Shown: positions 44,576 through 53,680, counted from the stretch's first letter. The stretch: 54,568 nt of DNA from an uncultured Victivallis sp. (GCA_944389935.1 CALXOE010000019.1:1-54568); one strand, 5' to 3'. Notes: generated by a model from the letters alone, not told the origin. Numbers and translations are program-made.

Positions 44576-45862
44576 TTAATTCTGTTTACTTCCGCAATTC
44601 GGGCAGAATTTCGATTGAGGATCGACCTCTGCCCCGCATTCGGAACAGCACTTCTTCAGATGCGCTCCGCATTCGTTGCAGAATTTCGCCCCGCCAGGCA
44701 GAAGTTTGCCGCACTGAGGGCATTTGACCGGCATGGGTTTGCCGCAGGCGCGGCAGACGACCGCGTCCTCCGGGTTGTCCGCTCCGCATTCGGGGCAGCA
44801 GTAGAACACATCTCCGCAGTTCGGGCAGAATCTGGTCCCGGCCGGGCTCTGAGTTCCGCACTTGTCGCAGACGATCATCGAGGCAGCCGGTTTTCCCCCC
44901 AGGCTGTTGCCGCATTTCGGACAGAACGCGGCATCGGCGGCGACCTGTGCATTGCACTTCGGGCAGGGGATCGTGGACGCGACATTGATATTCTGCGCAA
45001 GTGAACCCATGGCGTTGCCCATCGGCATTCCCATGCCGACACCCATTCCCATTCCGAGTCCGGCAGCCATGACGCCGCCCCCGGCGCCCGGATTGCCGGC
45101 CGCGCTTTCGAGCGTATCGAACGAACGTTTCTGCTGATAGTTGAATCCGACGATGTCCATCTCGACTTTGGTCGCGAGGGCGTCCTTGAGCTTTCTGACC
45201 GCGGGATCGTTGTCATCCGTCGTGATGGAATTGACCGTGAAATTCACGGGACGGATGCCGTAATCTTTCAGAACTTCGGCAATATTGGCTTCCAGCGTAT
45301 TGGAGATCTCATCGAGATACATCCCGATCTGCAGGACCGAAATCCCGTTGCGGACGACATATTTGGCAATCAGGTCCTTCGACTTGGTCAGGACGATGCC
45401 GCGGAAATATTCCGTGAGGGTTTTGGTGACGAATGCCGGGAGGGTTCCGACGAGTTTCAGCAGGAACTTCGAGGAGTCCTCCACCACCATGCCGTACTGC
45501 CCGAACGCGCGCAACGGCAACATGATGTGATATTTCGGATCCTCCACCTGAATGGGCGAACTGGTGCCCCAGCGGACGTCCAGCTTGAATGCTTTCTGGA
45601 TGAACCAGACCTCCGCGGTGAACGGAGAGTTACCCGTAATTTTTTTGAGCAGCGTGGTCAATACCGGAAAATTCGCTGTGTTAAGCGTGTGTCTGCCCGA
45701 ACCGATCGGGCCGATGATCTGCCCCTCTTTGAACAGAAACGCCTCCTGAGATTCCGAAACGATCAGCTGCGTTTTCGTCGAGAGCTCGCAACTGGGGAAT
45801 TTCCAGGCGAAAACCCCGGGAGCAGCGTCCCATTTCACCACATCGATAACAGCCATATCCAC
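44576..45862 (-). CDS. SPFH-domain protein with five C-terminal zinc ribbons
   Basis: The 428-residue protein has an SPFH (band 7-like) domain over about residues 20-230, of the kind called virion core protein-like or YdjI-like (VSESQEAFLFKEGQIIGPIG, FIQKAFKLDVRWGTSSPIQV, GIRPVNFTVNSITTDDNDPA). A Gly/Met-rich linker follows (about 255-290: GMGMGVGMGMPMGNAMG). Then come ten CxxC knuckles making five zinc ribbons (about 299-425, for example CPKCNAQVAADAAFCPKCG). Members are thought to form membrane-associated ring scaffolds; the ligand of the ribbons is unknown. It heads a three-gene group with two membrane proteins. Confidence 0.85.
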   Translation of the reverse strand: MDMAVIDVVKWDAAPGVFAWKFPSCELSTKTQLIVSESQEAFLFKEGQIIGPIGSGRHTLNTANFPVLTTLLKKITGNSPFTAEVWFIQKAFKLDVRWGTSSPIQVEDPKYHIMLPLRAFGQYGMVVEDSSKFLLKLVGTLPAFVTKTLTEYFRGIVLTKSKDLIAKYVVRNGISVLQIGMYLDEISNTLEANIAEVLKDYGIRPVNFTVNSITTDDNDPAVRKLKDALATKVEMDIVGFNYQQKRSFDTLESAAGNPGAGGGVMAAGLGMGMGVGMGMPMGNAMGSLAQNINVASTIPCPKCNAQVAADAAFCPKCGNSLGGKPAASMIVCDKCGTQSPAGTRFCPNCGDVFYCCPECGADNPEDAVVCRACGKPMPVKCPQCGKLLPGGAKFCNECGAHLKKCCSECGAEVDPQSKFCPNCGSKQN

Positions 45863-46017
45863 TTCCCTCTGAATGTTGTTTGATCGTTATTTACTCGTTC
45901 GCTCGCTCACACTCACACTCTCTCCGGACCCGGCTTGCGGAAATAAGCTTTTCCGGTTTTTCCGTTCCGGATTCCGCTTCCCGATGGAAGAATTGCTCAT
46001 AAAATATACTCGACTAT

Positions 46018-46045
46018 AATATAGCATTTGATCGGATTATGACAA
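46018..46045 (-). promoter_or_regulatory. Candidate promoter of the SPFH gene group
   Basis: On the minus strand TTGTCA (46045-46040) and TATATT (46023-46018) are 16 bp apart. This would leave a 5' leader of about 150 nt before the ATG at 45862. Confidence 0.5.
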
Positions 46046-46049
46046 GCTG

Positions 46050-46479
46050 AAATGGTGAAAAATAACCTTTTTTTTATTTCGCAATTCCTGTGCAGGCGCG
46101 ATTCCCGGCTCGCGGTCAATTTCCGCTTCCGGATTTGCTCCGATCGGTCGGATTCCGGTCGCATTGCCGCTGATTTTCCGGTATGACATGTTCGTTTTTT
46201 TTGCAGCTTCGGGAGCGAGGAAGATTCCCGGAAAGAAGCCGTTGTCAGGATGGATATCCCCGGCTTCCCGGAGATACAATCGTCGGCATCTGGCGTCGGA
46301 CGGCTTCCCCGGCGACCCGGAAATCCGGAGAAAATGTTCGATTTTTACAGTGTGGTTGAAAAAATACAGCATTTCCGGGTTGTGTTGCCGCAGAGTCCGG
46401 AGTATAGTGTACCGTGTAACACGGGGCGGCGATTTTCCGGCCGCACCGGATAACCGACGGGCAGAGGGAGAGCGTTTTC
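46050..46479. other. Intergenic region with no supported gene
   Basis: Short open frames occur on both strands (for example 46037-46372 minus) but lack ribosome sites and recognisable motifs. GTGT-accgtgta-ACAC near 46408-46424 is a weak inverted repeat close to the AraC gene start and could be part of its control region. Confidence 0.35.
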
Positions 46480-47223
46480 TTGGAAAGTTTTGCGATTCAT
46501 CGGCTGCTGGATGAACTGCTGGCAGCTCCGCCGCCTTTGACGGTGATCGCGGAAAGGGGGCGGGTCACGCTGCGATCGGAGTTCAATCCGCACATTCATG
46601 CCGGCTGGGAGTTGAAACTGCTTGCCGCGGGAGAACTCCATCTGGTTGTGCCTGGCATCCCGCACGAAACCACCGGAATCTGTCCGTTGAGTCTGGAAGC
46701 GGGGGCAGGGGTCTTGACGGTTCGTTCCTCGGGTCGTTACCTCCTCTTCAACCGTGTCGTGGACAGCCGGATCAATATTCTGCCGGAATTGTTCGCCCTG
46801 CTGGCGCGCACCCCGGCGGAGGAGGAGCGACTGCGCGGGCAGCTTCTTCGCACGTGTTTTGAGACGATCCGTTCTCAGATCGATCAACTCGAAGCTGCGC
46901 CGTCGGACTCCGGAGATCTGTACGCGCGTTCGATCGACTATCTGCGGCGAAACTATTACCGCCGAGAACTCGACGTAAGCGAGATCGCCGCTTTCGCCGG
47001 CGTCACGCCGCAGCATCTCAACCGGTTGTTCCGGCGCAACGGCGGCTTGAGCATCCGGAGGCAGCTCATCGCAATCCGACTCGAAAAGGCGCGTGAACTG
47101 CTCGAATCCGGAGAATATCTCGTCGCCGACGCGGCGCGCCTGACCGGATGGAGCTGCCCGTTCTATTTCTGCAATTCGTTCAAACGGCGGTATGGAGTTC
47201 CGCCCGTATCGGTGAGGGGATAA
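46480..47223 (+). CDS. AraC-family transcriptional regulator
   Basis: The 247-residue protein has a cupin-like N-terminal sensor (residues about 20-100; FNPHIHAGWELKLLAAGELH is typical) and a C-terminal double helix-turn-helix (about 145-245: LDVSEIAAFAGVTPQHLNRL, then LVADAARLTGWSCPFYFCNS and FKRRYGVPP). The start used is a TTG at 46480 preceded by AGAGGGAGAG; no ATG occurs near the domain start. The sialidase gene follows 78 bp downstream on the same strand and is its likely target. The sensed compound may be a sialic acid or other host glycan sugar. Confidence 0.88.
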   Translation: MESFAIHRLLDELLAAPPPLTVIAERGRVTLRSEFNPHIHAGWELKLLAAGELHLVVPGIPHETTGICPLSLEAGAGVLTVRSSGRYLLFNRVVDSRINILPELFALLARTPAEEERLRGQLLRTCFETIRSQIDQLEAAPSDSGDLYARSIDYLRRNYYRRELDVSEIAAFAGVTPQHLNRLFRRNGGLSIRRQLIAIRLEKARELLESGEYLVADAARLTGWSCPFYFCNSFKRRYGVPPVSVRG

Positions 47224-47301
47224 GTCGGGGGAGGGGGCGTCCCCCCAATGTCGTGTTTGCGGTTTTTCACTCAACTTGATTCTGCATAAGGAGGATGAAT
47301 G

Positions 47302-48393
47302 ATGGATTCCAGACGAATTGACGCCGTCCATGAAACCGTGTTCGAGGGGAGCCGGCCGTTCGGGTATTTCGGTTGGCCGACGGTCGCGAAACTCCCGGAC
47401 GGAACGCTGGCCGTAGCCGCATCCGGTTTCCGCAGCAGTCACATCTGCCCGTTCGGAAAAACCGTGCTCTGGATGAGTTCCGATGAGGGGAGAAGCTGGA
47501 GCGATCCGGTTATTGTGAACGATTCCCCCGTCGATGACCGGGACGCCGGACTCTGCCCGCTGCCGGACGGGAGTCTGCTGGTGACTCACTTCGGTTCGGA
47601 TACCCGCATCTACTATCCGACCGGCGCCGCCATGCCGGACCGTGCGGATTTCCGGCCGGTTCTCGACTCCTGGGAGGAGGATGTCGTTGCGCGCAACATC
47701 GGCAGTTTCCTGCGCCGCCGTCGGCCGGACGGACAGTTCGGTCCGCGAATTCCGGTCGCGGCAAGTTCGCCGCATGGTCCGACGCTGTTGCGTGACGGTT
47801 CCCTGCTTTACGTCGGCACCCGGTTCGGCGTCGCGCAGCCCGATGGTTCCCTCCGGTTTCGGATGGAGGATTTCTGCGGCGGAAACGAGGTCGTGCTCCG
47901 CAGCACGGACAACGGAGAACACTGGACGGAGCTTGCCGTGATCCCGGCACCGCTGCCCGGTACCCGCTTCTGCGAACCCCATTCGCTCGAACTGCCCGAC
48001 GGCCGTATCATCTGTCAGCTCCGGCTGGAGGGGGAGGCGTATTTTTCAGTCTGGCAGAGCGAATCCTCCGACGGAGGGCGCACCTGGACGCCCGCCGTCC
48101 GGATCGCTCCCGGCAGCCCGCCGCATCTGATGCTGCACAGTTCGGGCGTTCTCATCTCCTCTTACGGCTGCCGCCGCGGCGGGTTCGGGCAGCGGGTCAT
48201 GTTCAGTCGTGACGGCGGTCGGAGCTGGGATATCGACTGGATCCTGCGCGACGACGGACCTGCGGGCGATCTCGGCTATCCCTCCACGGTTGAATTGTCG
48301 GACGGGTCGCTGTACACGGTCTATTATCAGCAGCCCGCCCCCGGGGCGCAGTGTGCGGTGCTCGCCTCACGCTGGAGAGTGCCTGAGGCATAA
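47302..48393 (+). CDS. Exo-alpha-sialidase-like BNR/Asp-box protein
   Basis: The roughly 363-residue protein is a six-bladed sialidase-type propeller. Four Asp boxes (S-x-D-x-G-x-x-W) are visible: SSDEGRSW, STDNGEHW, SSDGGRTW and SRDGGRSW. The N-terminal Arg/Tyr region (SRPFGYFGWPTVAKLPDGTL) and the late Tyr in SLYTVYYQQPAPG fit the family. It has no signal peptide and is therefore cytoplasmic or exported by another path. AAGGAGG at 47288-47294 suits ATG 47302 (7-bp spacing) better than the in-frame ATG at 47299. Many proteins in this family from Lentisphaerota and Planctomycetes are of unproven activity. The upstream AraC gene probably regulates it. Confidence 0.8.
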   Translation: MDSRRIDAVHETVFEGSRPFGYFGWPTVAKLPDGTLAVAASGFRSSHICPFGKTVLWMSSDEGRSWSDPVIVNDSPVDDRDAGLCPLPDGSLLVTHFGSDTRIYYPTGAAMPDRADFRPVLDSWEEDVVARNIGSFLRRRRPDGQFGPRIPVAASSPHGPTLLRDGSLLYVGTRFGVAQPDGSLRFRMEDFCGGNEVVLRSTDNGEHWTELAVIPAPLPGTRFCEPHSLELPDGRIICQLRLEGEAYFSVWQSESSDGGRTWTPAVRIAPGSPPHLMLHSSGVLISSYGCRRGGFGQRVMFSRDGGRSWDIDWILRDDGPAGDLGYPSTVELSDGSLYTVYYQQPAPGAQCAVLASRWRVPEA

Positions 48394-48398
48394 AAGGC

Positions 48399-48432
48399 GG
48401 TCGGCTCACCGTCACCGGCCGGGACGGCGACC
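48399..48432 (+). terminator. Possible terminator hairpin after the sialidase gene
   Basis: GGTCG (48399-48403) pairs with CGACC (48428-48432), with an inner CCGTC/GACGG stem. No T run follows, so it may only stabilise the 3' end. Confidence 0.3.
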
Positions 48433-48974
48433 CATCCAGGTGTTGCGGATCGGGACAGAAGAATTTTTACGGAGCGGTTTCCCGGGTGGCGTTCGGGGTC
48501 GCTCCTCCCTGTGCGATCCGGAGGCGGCGTTCTTTCGACAAAGCTCTCATCAGGAAAAGCAGCAGAATCCCGTCTTTCCGCATATGCAACCCTTTCTGAA
48601 GATACGCTGCGGGAGGGGGGGACGGACCTGTCTGTGTCCGCTCCTGTTCCGACCGCAAAGTTTTCCTCTGCCTCTCTCGAAAGTGAATCGGATGATTCAC
48701 TATTCTATAATATTATGGACAAAAATTGTGAAAAAGTCAAGAGCAAATCGATACTGAACTTGAAAATATTCGTATATGATCTGTTTTTCGCGCCTGCGAT
48801 CCGGTTCGGCGGCATTCAGGCGTTGTTCTTTGCGGAATCCCGTATCGGGTCAGGTCTTCGACAATAGCCCGATTCGGGGTGCACTTGAGCCGGTCATGCC
48901 GCTTCATCAGCGGATCTCCTGAAATGTCCCTGCGCCGCCGGGGAACCGGAAAACCCGGTCCCCCGGTGTATCGA
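48433..48974. other. Intergenic region of about 540 bp with an isolated leftward promoter
   Basis: Open frames here have no recognised domain. A short minus-strand frame from a GTG at 48700 down to 48467 (about 77 codons) would be read from the promoter at 48712-48740, but lacks a ribosome site. A GC-rich inverted repeat (48938-48966) just beyond the AAA+ gene stop could form a hairpin; it has no U tract. Confidence 0.35.
48683..48740 (-). promoter_or_regulatory. Isolated leftward promoter with downstream palindrome
   Basis: On the minus strand TTGACT (48740-48735), 17 bp, CATAAT (48717-48712). The palindrome GTGAATC-GGAT-GATTCAC fills 48683-48700, about 12 bp past the -10 box. No recognised gene lies directly downstream, so it may drive a small RNA or an unrecognised small protein. 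Confidence 0.5.
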
Positions 48975-51422
48975 TTAAAACCCCATTTTGTTCACGATAT
49001 TCCCGAGCCCCTTGAAACTGCTCCCCGCATTCTTCCCGGCGATTTCCGACGCGAGCGCCTCGATGATTTCGGCGTTGCTGAGATTGGAATCCTCGAGATA
49101 GTAGAACTGCTGCCGCGTGTTCCGGAAGTCGCTCGGGGTCATCGTGTCGATGGAGAACAGCGCTTCGCGCTCTTTCCCGGAGAGTTCCGGCAGCCCGAAC
49201 GGCCTGGTGAAGTAGGTCTTGTAGAAGATCTCCTTGCCCTCGTTGTTCAGGTAGTCGAAGTGGAGCCGGAAGCTGAACCGGCGCAGCGCCGCCTGATCGA
49301 GCCGCTGAATCAGGTTCGTTCCGACGATGAAAATCCCCCGGAAATGTTCCATTTCGGTCAGCAGCGTATTGACCTGGCTTACCTCCCAGCTGCGGATCGC
49401 GTTCTCCCGCGTGCTCAGAAGCGAATCGCCCTCGTCGATGAAGAGGATCTCCTGACTGAGTTCCGCCTCGGCGAACGCGGCGGCGATCCGCTGTTCGGTG
49501 GCTCCGACGTAGCAGTCGAGCAGGTCACTGGCGTTTTTGATGCAGAGTTTCCGGTCGAGCTGCTTGGCCAGATATTTCACAAACTCGGTTTTGCCTGAAC
49601 CCGGAGCTCCGAAAAGCAGCAGATTCATGCGCGGCTGATCGCGTTCCTTCCCGATTTCGGAGATGCTGTTCAGGTATTTGCGGCACGCCTCGATCAGGCG
49701 CGGGAGTTTGATTCCGCTGCGGATGTTGAGCCCCTCGAGTGAATAGTCGCGGGCGGGCTCGAGCAGCTCCTCCGGAGCCTCCTGAATCCCCAGGAGCGAA
49801 CAGTGCGCTTTGAGGAAAGTCATGAGCTCTTTCTCGAACGAACGGGACGGATCGGCTTTGCAGAGTGCGACCGCATTTTTCACCGAAATCGAGATCCCGC
49901 CGGGATTGACCGGATAACGACGGCTCAGCCGGGTCAGAAACTCTTCTCCGGGCCACGTCTGGCAGTTGTAGAATTTCAAGGCGTTCTCCCAGATATGACG
50001 GCGCGATCCTGCCGAGAGATCGTCGAAAAAGATGTTGTAGTCGAAACGGCGTCGGCTGCTCGGGTCGATCGCCTCCTGTTTGCTGTTGCAGATCCAGAGA
50101 ATGACGTGGCGATTCTGATCGATGACGGTGTTGAGCTGTCCCTTGCTCTCGCCGTCACGTCCCGCGGCGATATTGCCTCCGAACAGGCGATAGAAAATTT
50201 CCCCGCCCATGCTGGTGTTTTCGACGAGTTTGTCGCACTCGTCGATGACGAGAATGCTGGTCGCGGGGTCGAGTTGCTTCTGTGCGACCGCGAGCGCAGC
50301 GTAACGGAACGCGGCGCTGTAACGCATATTGTGGCTGTCGTTATCGTTCTGGGCGATGAAGTAGAGTTCCTTGCCCATATCAGCGGCGAGACTTGCGGCG
50401 AAGCTGGTTTTGCCCGATCCCGGGACTCCGAAGAACAGCACCGAAAGTCCGGCGTCCGGCGATTTGGAGCGAATCATGTCTTTGAGTACGGCGCCGTTCT
50501 TCTCCGCGAGACGGCCGTGAAACTCCCAGGGAAGCACTTCACCGGAATATTTCGTCCAGAACCGTTCCGCCAGCGGTTTCGAGGAGATGCCGACCAGATA
50601 GGAGAGGAACGTCCGGTCCATGTCCATGTCCTCGTCGATGAGACCGTATTTGCGGATGTTATGGTCGTCGTTGAACAGTTCGGAGGCTTCGATCTCGGTG
50701 ATATCCAGAATCCGGGCCATCGAACAGATTTTCTCGCCGGAATTGTAGTTGCCGACGTCAAAGTCTCCGAGGTTGATGAAGTTCGTTTCGGAGAGGAAAA
50801 TGGTAATCAGCGCACGGATTTCAAGATCCGTGAGCGAAAAGAGTTCCTGCATTTCGTGGACCCGGGTCTCCAGAGCGGAGCGGCGACGATCGGTCTCCTC
50901 CAGAGCAGCTTTGTATTGTTTCGCTTTCCGCTGGTAGATCGAACTGGCTATCCGCCACATTTTCTTGCGGTGGACGATGTTTTTGCTCAGATAGGAGAGA
51001 ATATCGTCCGGGTCATCCTCCCGGAGAATGGGCGGATTCCGATGGCGCGGCTGCTCCGCAAGAGCCTGGCGGTGTTCGGGCGAGATAATCCGGTCGTACA
51101 GGGAGGTAAGTTCTGCCACGGTCATGTATTGAGCCACAGCGCGGAACCAGTCGTTGTTGGAGCTGGTTTGTACGCCAATGGTCTTGAGGATATTCCCGAT
51201 GTTGAGCACTGCATGATACGCCTTGAACAGGTCGACATCTTTTCCGAAGAGACGTTCCTGTTCGATGGCTGCTTCCTGATTTTCCGGCATAAGCAATTTT
51301 CCCCTGCTGGTTGTAAATTGATCGGTTTTCTCTGCGGTTGTGATGAATCCCAACAGAACCCAATAGAACTCCTGAAGATCGACATCTAATGTCCCGGACC
51401 CGACTTTGCTTCTTCTTTCCAC
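48975..51422 (-). CDS. Tandem AAA+ ATPase, function unknown
   Basis: The 815-residue protein has a helical N-terminal region (about 1-290) and two AAA+ modules. The first has Walker A FFGVPGSGKTSFAA (about 330), Walker B ILVIDECDKLVE, and an Arg-finger-like SSRRRFDYNIFF. The second has Walker A LFGAPGSGKTEFVK (about 604), Walker B EILFIDEGDSLLST and LDQAALRRFSFRLHF. Both keep the catalytic Asp-Glu pair. Such proteins usually remodel or unfold partners, but no partner gene is adjacent. The start is a GTG at 51422 with no good ribosome site; the true N-terminus is uncertain. An ATG at 51453 lies in another frame. Confidence 0.82.
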   Translation of the reverse strand: MERRSKVGSGTLDVDLQEFYWVLLGFITTAEKTDQFTTSRGKLLMPENQEAAIEQERLFGKDVDLFKAYHAVLNIGNILKTIGVQTSSNNDWFRAVAQYMTVAELTSLYDRIISPEHRQALAEQPRHRNPPILREDDPDDILSYLSKNIVHRKKMWRIASSIYQRKAKQYKAALEETDRRRSALETRVHEMQELFSLTDLEIRALITIFLSETNFINLGDFDVGNYNSGEKICSMARILDITEIEASELFNDDHNIRKYGLIDEDMDMDRTFLSYLVGISSKPLAERFWTKYSGEVLPWEFHGRLAEKNGAVLKDMIRSKSPDAGLSVLFFGVPGSGKTSFAASLAADMGKELYFIAQNDNDSHNMRYSAAFRYAALAVAQKQLDPATSILVIDECDKLVENTSMGGEIFYRLFGGNIAAGRDGESKGQLNTVIDQNRHVILWICNSKQEAIDPSSRRRFDYNIFFDDLSAGSRRHIWENALKFYNCQTWPGEEFLTRLSRRYPVNPGGISISVKNAVALCKADPSRSFEKELMTFLKAHCSLLGIQEAPEELLEPARDYSLEGLNIRSGIKLPRLIEACRKYLNSISEIGKERDQPRMNLLLFGAPGSGKTEFVKYLAKQLDRKLCIKNASDLLDCYVGATEQRIAAAFAEAELSQEILFIDEGDSLLSTRENAIRSWEVSQVNTLLTEMEHFRGIFIVGTNLIQRLDQAALRRFSFRLHFDYLNNEGKEIFYKTYFTRPFGLPELSGKEREALFSIDTMTPSDFRNTRQQFYYLEDSNLSNAEIIEALASEIAGKNAGSSFKGLGNIVNKMGF

Positions 51423-51485
51423 TTCGTTTCCGGGTATTTGACTCCTGCCCCATTTTTATTTCTATTTTCGGGCGTCTTTATCTGC

Positions 51486-51513
51486 AATATAATACATTGA
51501 AATGAAAATGCAA
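51486..51513 (-). promoter_or_regulatory. Sigma-70-type promoter of the AAA+ gene
   Basis: On the minus strand TTGCAT (51513-51508) and TATATT (51491-51486) are 16 bp apart. The start codon at 51422 is about 55 bp beyond the predicted start point. Confidence 0.55.
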
Positions 51514-51519
51514 GTGGTT

Positions 51520-51757
51520 TTTAAAATTTTTTAAATATTTTACTTTGAAATAGTTATAAAAAATATATTATAATTGATAATCATATAAATATGGTTTTTT
51601 AGTATTTTTATAAGTTTTGTATGAATTTTCTTTGGGCGGCTGCGGAAAACGACATGCCCCGGGAGGCGCGGGGAGGCGGCATGCCATTCCCTTGAAACTT
51701 CAAGCCGGAAAGAGTTGCGATTCAGGACTCAAACCGAAAAAAAACGGAAGATTTTCA
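51520..51757. other. AT-rich divergent spacer
   Basis: About 100 bp (51515-51625) is almost pure A/T, followed by a GC-rich patch (51640-51700) with a CATGCC/GGCATG inverted repeat. No gene, riboswitch core or transposon end could be recognised. Confidence 0.35.
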
Positions 51758-51786
51758 TTGCATAATTGCGAAAACCGGAGTATGTT
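51758..51786 (+). promoter_or_regulatory. Sigma-70-type promoter of the homocysteine methyltransferase/MTHFR gene
   Basis: TTGCAT (51758-51763) and TATGTT (51781-51786) are separated by 17 bp. The leader before ATG 51838 is only about 45 nt, too short for a SAM or cobalamin riboswitch. Confidence 0.55.
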
Positions 51787-51837
51787 AAACACTTGTATTG
51801 ATGAGAAACGGTAACACAACCCCACGGTGAAACCCAT

Positions 51838-53673
51838 ATGAATTGTCTGCAACGCAAGTTCTCGGAGTCGCTGGTGATTTTCGACGGCGCGATCGGAACC
51901 GAGATCTATCGACGGAATTTTTTTGTAAATGCCTCATTTGAGCAACTTTCCGTCACAAATCCTGATGTGATCCTCGACATCCACCGCCGTTATCTGGAGG
52001 CGGGCGCCGAGGTGCTGACCACGAACACGTTCAACGCGAATGCGCGGAGGCTCGGGAAATTCGGTCTGGCCGATCAGACTGCCGCGATCAACCGCGCATC
52101 CGCCGAGCTCGCACGCCGCGCGATCGAAGAGGCCGGGCGAACCGGCGAGGTGCTCATCGCCGGTTCGGTCGGGCCGATCGGCGAACCGGAGTCCCCCGCC
52201 GACACGCGCAGCCGCGCCTCGCTGATTGTTGAACAGCTCGAAACCCTCGCGCCGGTGACGGATTTCATCATCTTTGAATCATTGCGGACCGTGATCGATC
52301 TCGCTTCCGCGCTCGAAGCGGTCAAGCAGTTCCCGGAACTGGTTTACGTGCTGAGTTTTGCCGTCGACCGCCACGCGGAGAATCACAGCGGCGAAGGGAT
52401 CAGCGAATTCGAGAAACTCGTCGCGACGTTCCCGGGTCCGCGCCCGACCGCGATCGGATTGAACTGCGGCGGCGGGCCGGAGACGACGCTCGCCGAACTC
52501 GAAGTGCTCGTCAAGAAAACGAAACTGCCGATCGTCGTCCAGCCGAACGCGGGTCAGCCGCGCGGAGTCGACGGCCGCATGATCTACATGACCAGCGCCG
52601 AATATTTCAGCACTTACGCGAAACGGTACGCCAATCTCGGCGCGGCCGCCATCGGCGGCTGCTGCGGCATCACGCCCGGTCACATCCGCGAACTCGCGCG
52701 CACGATCAAGCCGCTCATGCGCGCCGAGAAACAGGAGTTGCCGAAGATCGAAGTCGCGGGGGAGGAGCTTCCTCCGCCCGTTCCCATTGCCGAACGTTCA
52801 CGTCTCGGGGCGAAACTTGCGGCAGGCGAATTCGTCACCTCGGTCGAGATCACGCCGCCGCGCGGATTCGATCTTGCTGCCACGGTCGAGGGGGCGCGCA
52901 AATGCTTTGAGGCGGGGGTGGATGTCGTGAATCTGCCGGACGGTCCGCGCGCATCCGCACGTATCTCGCCCGTCGCCGCCGCGATTGCGATTCAGCAGCA
53001 GGTCGGCATCGAAGCGGTGCTGCACTGCTGCTGTCGCGACAAGAGCGTGATCGGACTCCAGGCGGATCTGCTCGGCTGTGCGGGGATGGGGATTCACAAC
53101 ATCCTCTTCATCACCGGAGATCCCCCGAAGCTCGGGGATTACCCGTTCAGTTCCGGCGTGTTCGACGTCGATTCGATCGGACTGGTGAAAATTCAGGCCC
53201 GCATGAATCGCGGCGTCGATCTCGGCGGAAAACCGCTGAATGCGCCGACCCGGGCGCTCATCGGCGTCGGCGCCGATCCGAGCGCGATCGACCTTGATCG
53301 GGAGTACCGCCGACTCTGTGAGAAAGTCGAGGCTGGTGCGGATTTCATCATCACGCAGCCGGTTTTTGCGCCCGAGGCGCTCTTCGCGTTCCTCGACCGT
53401 ATCGAGCACCTTAAGACGCCGCTCATCGCCGGGATCTGGCCGCTTACGAGCTACCGCAACGCCGAGTTCATGAAAAACGAAGTGCCCGGCGTGGTTGTTC
53501 CGGACTCGATCATGCAGCGGATGGCCGCCTCCAGGAGCCGCGAAGAGCAGCGTGACACCGGCATCGAAATCGCGCGTGAGAGCGTCGAAGCGATCCGCAG
53601 CCGCGTTCAGGGGATTCAGGTCAGCGCGCCGTTCGGCAATGTCGGACTTGCGCTGCGGGTTCTGGAAAAGTGA
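51838..53673 (+). CDS. Bifunctional homocysteine S-methyltransferase / methylenetetrahydrofolate reductase
   Basis: This 611-residue fusion corresponds to the YitJ-type protein of Firmicutes. The N-terminal domain (about 1-295) is a zinc-dependent homocysteine methyltransferase: VIFDGAIGTEIYRR, EVLTTNTFNANARRLGKFGL and the zinc cysteines in GLNCGGGPE (about 209) and IGGCCGITPGHI (about 274). The C-terminal domain (about 315-610) is a MetF-like reductase: VTSVEITPPRGFDL, HCCCRDKSVIGLQADLLG, ILFITGDPPKLGDYPF and GADFIITQPVF. Together they make methyl-THF and use a methyl donor to regenerate methionine. It has its own promoter and is followed by an EEP-family gene 7 bp after its stop. Confidence 0.93.
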   Translation: MNCLQRKFSESLVIFDGAIGTEIYRRNFFVNASFEQLSVTNPDVILDIHRRYLEAGAEVLTTNTFNANARRLGKFGLADQTAAINRASAELARRAIEEAGRTGEVLIAGSVGPIGEPESPADTRSRASLIVEQLETLAPVTDFIIFESLRTVIDLASALEAVKQFPELVYVLSFAVDRHAENHSGEGISEFEKLVATFPGPRPTAIGLNCGGGPETTLAELEVLVKKTKLPIVVQPNAGQPRGVDGRMIYMTSAEYFSTYAKRYANLGAAAIGGCCGITPGHIRELARTIKPLMRAEKQELPKIEVAGEELPPPVPIAERSRLGAKLAAGEFVTSVEITPPRGFDLAATVEGARKCFEAGVDVVNLPDGPRASARISPVAAAIAIQQQVGIEAVLHCCCRDKSVIGLQADLLGCAGMGIHNILFITGDPPKLGDYPFSSGVFDVDSIGLVKIQARMNRGVDLGGKPLNAPTRALIGVGADPSAIDLDREYRRLCEKVEAGADFIITQPVFAPEALFAFLDRIEHLKTPLIAGIWPLTSYRNAEFMKNEVPGVVVPDSIMQRMAASRSREEQRDTGIEIARESVEAIRSRVQGIQVSAPFGNVGLALRVLEK

Positions 53674-53680
53674 TCCGGCC

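Noticed and set aside
46037..46372. Possible small minus-strand gene upstream of the SPFH group
   Set aside because: It overlaps the predicted SPFH promoter, has no ribosome site and no recognised domain.
49803..51389. Long plus-strand open frame opposite the AAA+ gene
   Set aside because: Walker motifs on the minus strand are unambiguous; the plus frame has no recognised pattern.
51758..51837. Riboswitch before the methionine-cycle gene
   Set aside because: The predicted leader is only about 45 nt, and no SAM or cobalamin core elements were seen.
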